From JBKHHU01 sp046539045 (GTDB taxonomy: Bacteria > Planctomycetota > Phycisphaerae > SM23-33): a stretch of DNA of 5,322 bases. Shown here piece after piece: positions 1-5,322 of the stretch. The notes beneath the pieces were generated by a model, which saw only the letters and a program-made list of their open reading frames with translations, had not been told where the DNA came from and did not search any database. The stretch is from assembly GCA_046539045.1 (NCBI GenBank), contig JBKHHU010000218.1, positions 1-5,322 on the forward strand. The letters are read 5' to 3'. Position numbers and translations under genes: made by a program. Every line of letters begins with the position of its first letter. Within the stretch, counting starts at the first letter, position 1.

Positions 1-69
1 ACGCACGCTGTGGAAACCCGGAAACATGGTGGATCGGAGACCCGCCACGCGTCAATTTCGCGGCGCATG

Positions 70-107
70 AAAAGCGGGCGCCGCGAGATCCCATCCGCGG
101 CGCCCGC
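70..107 (-). terminator. Rho-independent terminator of the operon
   Basis: GCGGGCGCCGCG (74-85) and CGCGGCGCCCGC (96-107) are perfect 12-bp inverted repeats separated by a 10-base loop. On the minus strand the stem is followed directly by TTTT (73-70). The stem is all G and C, so the hairpin should be very stable; the T-run is short. It lies about 45 bases after the stop of the second gene and closes the operon. Confidence 0.8.
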
Positions 108-110
108 CGT

Positions 111-142
111 AAATCACCAAATCACTAAATCACCAAATCACC
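111..142. repeat. Four tandem copies of an 8-bp unit downstream of the operon
   Basis: AAATCACC, AAATCACT, AAATCACC and AAATCACC follow each other without gaps; on the transcribed minus strand the unit is GGTGATTT with one AGTGATTT variant. The array lies between the stop codon of the MalG-type gene (151) and the terminator stem (107). Because the unit is 8 bases and contains TGA, the array places TGA in all three minus-strand frames. Similar short GGTGATTT runs occur between genes in a range of environmental bacterial genomes; their role is not known to me. Confidence 0.85.
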
Positions 143-150
143 CAGTCCCA

Positions 151-2082
151 TCACCCCTTGACCGCACCGACGGCGATGGACTTGACCACGTGTTTCTGCA
201 GCAACAGGAACAGTGCGATCACCGGCAGGATCATCACTGAGGCGGCTGCGTTGATCTGGTGCCACTGTCCGCTGTGGCCTCGCTGGAAGTTATACACCGC
301 CACCGCCAGCGGCTGCATGCTCGGCCGGGCGACGGTACACAGCAGCGGGATGAGGAAGTTGTTCCACGCGGTCAGGAACGCGAAGAGCCCGACGGTCATG
401 ACAATCGGCCGGGCCATCGGCAAGGCGATATCGAAAAACGTGCGGAACGTGCCCGCCCCGTCGACCTCGGCCGCCTCGTTGACTTCCTTGGGGAGCGTCA
501 GGAAGAAGCCCGCCATCAGCAATGCATTGCCCACACCGAAGCTGCTGAGCCAGAAGATCATGCCCCAGAGCGACTCGAGCACGTCGACGGCTTTGAGCAT
601 CTTGAAAATCGGGATGATCGTCGCTTCACGCGGGGCGACGGCCCCGGCGATCATCAGCCCGAGCACGAGCATCTTGCCCGGGAACTTGATCCGCGCCAGA
701 GCGTAACCGAGCATCGAGCTGAGCAGAATCGTCAGGATCACCACGGCCACCGTGAGGATAAAACTGGTCATGAAGTGCAGCAGGAAGTTCTCTTCCTTCA
801 GCACGACCCAGTAGTTCTCAGTCTGCAACGTGCCGTAGGCGAGATAGCCTTCATCGACCATCTCTTCCAGCTCGGCTTCGGCCTTCTCGGCGGCGGCTTC
901 TTCGGCATCTTCGCCGCGACCTTCGAGGTCGTACTTTTCCGCGTAGGAGACCGTCCGCCACCGGGACTCGGCAAAGGTGGAGCGGCTTTCGTGGCGCCGC
1001 TGATTTTCTTCCTTCATCTCGATCAGCGTGATGATCTGTCGCGGGAGGAGCCCCTTGTAGACGGGGCCTCGAGCGTCGGCAACCAGGCGGAACCGAGGCG
1101 GCTCATTTTCCTCCGCGGCCGGCACGCGTTCCAACAGGCCCATCTGCACAAATTCATCCTGGGCCGGGCGGGCGTCGATAATCGGCACGCGCACCGCCTT
1201 GGCGTACTGCTCGGGCGTCATCGCCTGGTATTCCCGCACCGCCTCGGCCACGGCCTGGAGCTTCTCATCGCCCGTGATGACCGGCGGGTACTCGTGCACG
1301 TTGGCCCCGGTTTCAGTCAGCCAGACCTTCTGGTCCTGCTGGTCCACCTTCACCAGGCCGTGCTTGACGAGTCGGTCGAGCATCTCCGGTGCCTTCCGGC
1401 GAATCTCGCCTTCCAGCATGGCCCGGCTGGCCCGCAGTTCCTCCAGCGCCTCGGTTGGCGCTTCCATCCGGGTGGGAATGGCGGCGATTTCTTTCTTCAG
1501 CTCGGGGATGCTCTGCTCGATCCGCTCGATCTCAGCCTGCAGTGCGGCCGAGTCGGCAGGTTGGGTGCTCGCCCGGTCCCGGAGCTTGGTCAGCCGCGTC
1601 TGGGCCTTCTCCAGCTTGCCCTTGGCGATCGTCAGCGCCTGGTTGAGTTCCGTGAATTGCTTCTCAGCCACGGCAATCTCGTTGCGGATCTTGGTCAGCT
1701 TCTCGTGGCGGTCCATCAGCTTCTCACCGATGGCGCTGATCACATCGCGGCGCCGGCCTCGCCGCTGAAGCACGTCCAGGTGCTGCAACTGCGTCTTACT
1801 GAGGGTATCCGGTACGTACTTATCCGGGGCAGCCTTGAACTCATCGGAAAGCTGGTACTTGGTCGCGGGGAACGGGGTCTGCCGCTCCTTGGATGACTCC
1901 TCGCCCTCCTTGAGGCTCGTGCCGACCATCCAGAAGAACGGGTAGAGGTTCAGCAGGCCGAAACCCAGCAACAGCACATGCAGCACGATCGTCCAGGAGC
2001 GGTACTTGAACCACCCGCCGACGCGGCTGGGGCTCTCGACCTTCTTCACATTTTTTGCTTTTGTGACCTTTGTATCAGGCAT
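151..2082 (-). CDS. MalG-type ABC sugar permease with large extracytoplasmic coiled-coil insertion
   Basis: This is the second channel subunit, 643 residues where MalG-type permeases usually have about 270-300. Residues 31-53 form membrane helix 1, ending in the family-typical YPFFWMVGTSLK (47-58). The family pattern resumes at TLQTENYWVVL (418-428), followed by helices near 436-464, 470-492, 503-528, 560-582 and 612-632. The cytoplasmic EAA loop EAAEVDGAGTFRTFFDIALP (536-555) is intact, so the subunit should still couple to an ATPase. Between them sit about 340 extra residues (about 75-415): a charged coiled coil (about 116-232, with a break near 171-177), then small units with a repeated hydrophobic-V-x-x-G pattern, and an acidic helix (391-410). 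With a cytoplasmic N-terminus this insertion lies outside the membrane. The ATG at 2082 was chosen because GGAGGT sits 7 bases before it; it overlaps the upstream gene by 8 bases. An in-frame TTG at 2157 would add 25 residues unlike a permease N-terminus. Substrate unknown. Confidence 0.92.
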   Translation of the reverse strand: MPDTKVTKAKNVKKVESPSRVGGWFKYRSWTIVLHVLLLGFGLLNLYPFFWMVGTSLKEGEESSKERQTPFPATKYQLSDEFKAAPDKYVPDTLSKTQLQHLDVLQRRGRRRDVISAIGEKLMDRHEKLTKIRNEIAVAEKQFTELNQALTIAKGKLEKAQTRLTKLRDRASTQPADSAALQAEIERIEQSIPELKKEIAAIPTRMEAPTEALEELRASRAMLEGEIRRKAPEMLDRLVKHGLVKVDQQDQKVWLTETGANVHEYPPVITGDEKLQAVAEAVREYQAMTPEQYAKAVRVPIIDARPAQDEFVQMGLLERVPAAEENEPPRFRLVADARGPVYKGLLPRQIITLIEMKEENQRRHESRSTFAESRWRTVSYAEKYDLEGRGEDAEEAAAEKAEAELEEMVDEGYLAYGTLQTENYWVVLKEENFLLHFMTSFILTVAVVILTILLSSMLGYALARIKFPGKMLVLGLMIAGAVAPREATIIPIFKMLKAVDVLESLWGMIFWLSSFGVGNALLMAGFFLTLPKEVNEAAEVDGAGTFRTFFDIALPMARPIVMTVGLFAFLTAWNNFLIPLLCTVARPSMQPLAVAVYNFQRGHSGQWHQINAAASVMILPVIALFLLLQKHVVKSIAVGAVKG

Positions 2083-5032
2083 TGGCCGCACCTCCCTGTC
2101 CTGTAGCGCCGCCGGCAGGTATAGGCCGGCTGAGCCGCCGCTTCCAGCGACGGGCAATAATGTAGACGTTGGCGAACGAGAACGCCGCGAGCATCACCGC
2201 GTAGACGATGCCCAGCGCCGAAGCGTACCCCAAGTCCGCTTCCATGCCTTCCGGACGGGTGAAGCCCCACTTGAAGATGTAGGTCGACACCAGTTCACTG
2301 GAGCGGTCCACACCGCCCTCGGTCAACACGTAGGCGACACTGAACGCCCTGGCTGCCCCGACCAACGCGTTGAATGTGATCACGATCAGGATCGGCATCA
2401 GTTCGGGGATCGTAATGTGCATGAATCGCTGCTGGGCGTTGGCACCGTCGACCTTGCCCGCTTCGTACAGTTGCGGATCGATCGACTGCAGACCAGCCAG
2501 CAGGAGAATGATGTTGTATGGCAGGCCATGCCAGATGCCCACCACCATGATCAGCCACAGGTCCGTCTTCGGGCCCAGCCAGTCATATGCCTTGCCTGGG
2601 CTGTCGGTCAGACCGAGCCAGAACGGGATCTCCGTCTTCAGCCCGATCGCGTCCAGCACGGCATTCAGACCGGAATCCGGCCCCTTCAGCAGACCGATGA
2701 AGATGACGCTGACGATCGCCAGCGACGTCACCAGCGGAATAAAGTACAGCACGCGATAGAACCGGTTGGCCCGCAGGCCCAGGTTCAGCATCGACGCGAA
2801 TATCAACCCGATGGCAATCTGCCCGAACGTGACGATGATCATGTACAACGCCGTGTTCGGAAGCACCTTGTACCAGAAATCGCTGTCCCAGCCGTCTTCC
2901 CAGAAGAACAGGATCCGCTCGAAGTTCTCCGCGCCCACGTACCGCATCGGGGCCAGGCCCGACCCACTGTGGATCGAGAGCCAGAACTGGTAAATCGACG
3001 GCCAGAGCGCGAATGCGAACAGCGCCAACATGCCCGGAAACACAAACGCGTAGCCTTCCCAGCTGCGTTTGGCTTCGCCGAGCTTCCGGCCAAGCAGCGG
3101 CTGGTTGCGCCGCTTGCCCTTCATCGCCATCACGGCCATCCAGGCCAGCACCACCCCTGCCATCAGGCCCGGAATCCACAGCAGCTGCCAGCGGCTTCCC
3201 GGATCCTCGTACTTGTACAAGTCCTCTCGCATCTGCAGGCCCGGCGCGATGGTGTCCAGGCGGTCCTCTGCCTCGGCGAGGCCCTCCTTGAACTTCTCCT
3301 GTTCCGATAGCGTCTGCTGGGCACGGGCGAACTGCGGCCCCTTGGCGGGCTTCCAGTTCTCGAACGTCCAGAACTCCGGTGCGGTCACGCCGTTCTTCAC
3401 TCGCTCGGCAAGGTTGGCATTGGCCCGCTCGGAAAAACCCGCCACGTCTTCCCCCGCCAAGGCGATCGTCTCGGCGATGCTGTCTCCGGAGTGCGTGTAG
3501 AAGTACTTGTGGAAGATGTCCTCGTTGGTGTTGCCTTTGACCGGACCGTGAGCCGGCTTCTCCGGCCAGATCTGACACTTGTTGCGGATGATGTCATACA
3601 CTTCCGGCTGGTAGTCGTAGGGGAACCACTCGGGGTCGTCGATATGCTTGTAGGCGCTATACTGCTCGGGCACGGTCCCCCGGCGACACTCGGCCTTGAG
3701 CACTTCCTCGGCCGTCTGTGCGTACTGCATCCATTTCCAGGTCGCCTGCGGGAAACGACACAGCGAAGTGATGATATCCACATTCTCGCCGGCCGGGCGA
3801 GGCATGACGGTGCCTTCCGGCAGTTCGATGCCCAGCTCGGTCAGCTCCAGCTCTTTCTCGAGCCACCGCTTCTCTTCGGCGTTGGTATACGGTTCGGGAA
3901 TCTGGGCGCTTCCGAGGTCCTGGGCGGCCCACGGGGCACGCTCTGCACCGATCAAGGCAGCGTGCCAGCCATCGATCAGCATCGCGGCCGACCCGCTGGC
4001 AAGCTCCGTGCGGACGTCCTCGTAGTGACGGCTCTCGGTACCGGGCAGGACCCAGCCGTTCGCTTTCATCTTCAGCAGCAGCGAAAAGGAGGTGATGAAC
4101 GCCGGGTCGTGGTACTCGTAGTAGCCCACCTCCTGACCGGCGTACTTCTCCATCTCCAGCCACTTTTTGCCCTTGAAGTTGAACCCGATCGATCCCGCGC
4201 GGGCCGCCAGCGGTCGAATGCCTCGCATCAGGTCGCGCGGTCGCTGGCCCTGCAACACCACGCCATAGCAGACCGGATCGGTCTGGCCGAGTTCCTCGGC
4301 CTTCTCCCGCCCGTAGAGGCTCAGCAACCGGGCCGCCTCGTAGAACTCGTACCAGGTTTTCGGGTAGATCGCCTCTCCGGACGCTTCGTCGATGAGCTGG
4401 ATCCTTGGTTCGACCTTCGGCGGGTGGGTCTTGAACCACTCGTGGGCCTCGCGGAACAGGCGTTTGTTGATCGTCAGCGAGCTCAGGCTGGTCAGCCCGC
4501 GAAGGCCCACGGCCTTGCCGTTCATCTCCAGCAGGCGGGCCGCCTCCAGCGGGTACTTGTCCATCTCGCGGAGGTAGCGGTCGTTGGGGTTGACCGTGAA
4601 CCGATAGATGCGGTCCCTGCCGAGGAAATCCTTCTCGAAGAACTCCGGATCCCTCTCCAACTGCTGGGCGATCAGGTCGTCAATGGGGCGGATTCGCCCG
4701 GTGACGACCATCTCGCGGATGTCGCCGGCCTGAACGGTCATGTAGTCCGGTGGCGAGCCGCTGAGGAAGCTGACGAACAGGATGTCGTTGAACCCGCCGG
4801 ACTCGCGGAAGTTCGGCTTGACGAAGATGTCCGGGTTCTCCTGCATGAACTGCCGGGCACGCTTCAGTTCCACCGCCGGCGAGCCGGAACTCGTCCAGAA
4901 CGCAACCTTCTTCGGACGGACAGACTCTTGGCGCAGGGTCGCTTCGGTCCATTCCGCAACATTGTCCCAGGATGACAGCAGGACGATTACACCCAAGGCC
5001 GCTAGAATAAACGCAAACCTTTTGACCGTCAT
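2075..5032 (-). CDS. Fused extracellular solute-binding protein and MalF-type ABC sugar permease
   Basis: This 985-residue protein probably captures a sugar or related solute outside the membrane and forms half of the import channel. A hydrophobic segment at residues 5-20 has no lipobox or clear cleavage site and looks like a signal anchor. Residues about 40-530 resemble family 1 (MalE/UgpB-like) binding proteins: GSPPDYMTVQAGD (92-104) matches the usual G-x-PD region, INKRLFREA (188-196) the NKxLF motif, YPKTWYEF (223-230) the PKTWxEF motif, and GSAAMLIDGW (347-356) the GxAAMxxxGxW motif. A charged helical linker (about 561-605) leads to a membrane segment (617-637) and a basic loop (638-660). 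Six MalF-like membrane segments follow, near 661-685, 727-750, 757-783, 826-848, 879-903 and 937-960. The EAA loop EAGKVDGANAQQRF (857-870) with IP at 875-876 contacts the ATPase. A free binding protein normally has about 400-450 residues and a permease about 300, so this is a true fusion in one open frame. AAGGAG lies 5 bases before the ATG. The exact substrate is unknown. Confidence 0.93.
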   Translation of the reverse strand: MTVKRFAFILAALGVIVLLSSWDNVAEWTEATLRQESVRPKKVAFWTSSGSPAVELKRARQFMQENPDIFVKPNFRESGGFNDILFVSFLSGSPPDYMTVQAGDIREMVVTGRIRPIDDLIAQQLERDPEFFEKDFLGRDRIYRFTVNPNDRYLREMDKYPLEAARLLEMNGKAVGLRGLTSLSSLTINKRLFREAHEWFKTHPPKVEPRIQLIDEASGEAIYPKTWYEFYEAARLLSLYGREKAEELGQTDPVCYGVVLQGQRPRDLMRGIRPLAARAGSIGFNFKGKKWLEMEKYAGQEVGYYEYHDPAFITSFSLLLKMKANGWVLPGTESRHYEDVRTELASGSAAMLIDGWHAALIGAERAPWAAQDLGSAQIPEPYTNAEEKRWLEKELELTELGIELPEGTVMPRPAGENVDIITSLCRFPQATWKWMQYAQTAEEVLKAECRRGTVPEQYSAYKHIDDPEWFPYDYQPEVYDIIRNKCQIWPEKPAHGPVKGNTNEDIFHKYFYTHSGDSIAETIALAGEDVAGFSERANANLAERVKNGVTAPEFWTFENWKPAKGPQFARAQQTLSEQEKFKEGLAEAEDRLDTIAPGLQMREDLYKYEDPGSRWQLLWIPGLMAGVVLAWMAVMAMKGKRRNQPLLGRKLGEAKRSWEGYAFVFPGMLALFAFALWPSIYQFWLSIHSGSGLAPMRYVGAENFERILFFWEDGWDSDFWYKVLPNTALYMIIVTFGQIAIGLIFASMLNLGLRANRFYRVLYFIPLVTSLAIVSVIFIGLLKGPDSGLNAVLDAIGLKTEIPFWLGLTDSPGKAYDWLGPKTDLWLIMVVGIWHGLPYNIILLLAGLQSIDPQLYEAGKVDGANAQQRFMHITIPELMPILIVITFNALVGAARAFSVAYVLTEGGVDRSSELVSTYIFKWGFTRPEGMEADLGYASALGIVYAVMLAAFSFANVYIIARRWKRRLSRPIPAGGATGQGGAANA
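2090..2095 (-). promoter_or_regulatory. Ribosome binding site of the MalG-type gene
   Basis: On the minus strand GGAGGT lies 7 bases upstream of the ATG at 2082, a near-ideal Shine-Dalgarno site. It is inside the last codons of the upstream fusion gene, whose TGA (2077-2075) lies within the 8-base overlap. The site decides the start codon against the upstream in-frame TTG, and the layout suggests translational coupling of the two subunits. Confidence 0.85.
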
Positions 5033-5037
5033 CGACG

Positions 5038-5043
5038 CTCCTT
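5038..5043 (-). promoter_or_regulatory. Ribosome binding site of the fusion gene
   Basis: On the minus strand AAGGAG lies 5 bases upstream of the ATG at 5032. It supports this start, which also places the hydrophobic signal-anchor segment directly at the N-terminus after a short positively charged stretch (MTVKR). Confidence 0.8.
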
Positions 5044-5065
5044 CGGGGGTTAAAACAGGTCGGAT

Positions 5066-5090
5066 GTACGAATAGAGACTGATTTTGTAC
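5066..5090. promoter_or_regulatory. Imperfect inverted repeat at the candidate promoter, possible operator
   Basis: GTACGAAT (5066-5073) and ATTTTGTAC (5082-5090) form an imperfect inverted repeat around an 8-base centre, with GTAC at both outer ends and one extra base in one arm. It covers the candidate -10 box and start site, where a repressor could act. The arms are short, so chance is a real alternative, and no regulator gene is in the window. Confidence 0.2.
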
Positions 5091-5113
5091 CTTAAAAAGG
5101 TTCATCCTGCCAA
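5084..5113 (-). promoter_or_regulatory. Candidate sigma-70-type promoter of the operon
   Basis: On the minus strand TTGGCA (5113-5108, five of six matches to TTGACA) is followed after 18 bases by TACAAA (5089-5084, four of six matches to TATAAT). Transcription would start near 5077, giving a leader of about 45 bases with the AAGGAG site. The region is more AT-rich than the genes. A second, weaker pair, TTGCAA then CAGGAT, lies just upstream. This is a pattern match only. Confidence 0.4.
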
Positions 5114-5322
5114 GGTTTCTTGTCTATTTGCAAAAGGCAATTCTCCTGATAGCCACCACCCCGGATACCGCAAAACCCGTGCAAGCAATATCCCGCTACC
5201 GCCCCACCGCACGCACCACCCGCCAAACCCACCGCCGGTGAACCTTTCGCTGTCTTTCCATCATTGTCACGCCCTTCCGGAATCGGTAGACTGTCTGTCT
5301 CGCCAAACACAGAAAAGGAGCA
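5114..5322. other. Upstream intergenic region without a convincing gene
   Basis: No recognisable protein or RNA gene is seen here. There is a small palindrome, TTGCAAAAGGCAA (5128-5140), just upstream of the candidate -35 box, which might be an activator site. On the minus strand a 22-codon reading frame runs from ATG at 5264 to TAG at 5196, preceded by GGAAGG about 8 bases away, and encodes an arginine- and tryptophan-rich peptide. A 72-codon frame with a GTG start (5310-5092) lacks a ribosome binding site and runs through the candidate promoter, so it is not called. The end of the next gene upstream is not visible. Confidence 0.5.

Noticed and set aside
111..142. CRISPR-like array
   Set aside because: The 8-bp units are directly adjacent with no spacers.
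10..240. 76-codon plus-strand frame across the terminator and tandem repeat
   Set aside because: It translates the terminator stem, the 8-bp repeat (giving an HQITKSPNH-like stretch) and the antisense end of the permease gene.
259..1896. Long plus-strand open frame (545 codons) opposite the MalG-type gene
   Set aside because: It is the antisense of a clear permease in GC-rich DNA. Its translation is low-complexity, rich in H, R, L and G, with no recognisable domain.
2083..2157. Upstream TTG start for the MalG-type gene
   Set aside because: The extra 25 residues do not resemble a permease N-terminus, and the ATG at 2082 has an ideal GGAGGT site.
2006..3310. Plus-strand open frame (434 codons) opposite the permease part of the fusion
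   Set aside because: Its translation is dominated by R, H, Q, D and P with no hydrophobic core, typical of an antisense frame in GC-rich DNA.
3491..4975. Long plus-strand open frame (494 codons) opposite the binding domain
   Set aside because: It is an antisense shadow of a well supported gene, with no domain pattern and no evident ribosome binding site checked in its favour.
5092..5310. 72-codon minus-strand frame, glycine- and cysteine-rich, starting with GTG
   Set aside because: There is no ribosome binding site before the GTG, it runs through the candidate promoter, and its composition matches no family I know.

Overview
The window holds one compact operon of two genes, both on the minus strand, which together form the membrane part of a carbohydrate-type (CUT1, MalF/MalG-like) ABC importer. 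It reads right to left: leader with a candidate promoter (about 5322-5033), a 985-residue protein in which a solute-binding protein is fused to a MalF-type permease (5032-2075), a 643-residue MalG-type permease with a very large insertion (2082-151), a four-unit 8-bp tandem repeat (142-111), and a strong rho-independent terminator (107-70). Nothing recognisable lies in bases 1-69.

The two genes overlap by 8 bases (ATGCCTGA). The second has its own excellent ribosome binding site inside the end of the first, so they are almost certainly co-expressed. Each protein contains the EAA loop with which such permeases bind their ATPase. No ATPase gene, free binding protein, regulator or glycosidase is present, so the ATP-binding subunit must be encoded elsewhere, perhaps as a shared MsmK/UgpC-type ATPase.

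The most unusual point is that both subunits have grown on the outer face of the membrane. The first has its binding protein permanently attached between two extra membrane segments. The second carries about 340 extra residues (long coiled coil plus small, possibly winged-helix-like units) between its first and second membrane helices, a position expected to be extracytoplasmic. I infer, without proof, that the insertion is a scaffold or docking arm for the tethered binding domain.

The coding DNA is GC-rich and Shine-Dalgarno sites are clear. The architecture and the GGTGATTT-type intergenic repeat fit an environmental bacterium such as a member of the Planctomycetota (Phycisphaerae-like) or a relative. 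This placement is a weak inference from general impression; no taxonomic marker gene is present. The transported substrate cannot be told from the sequence.
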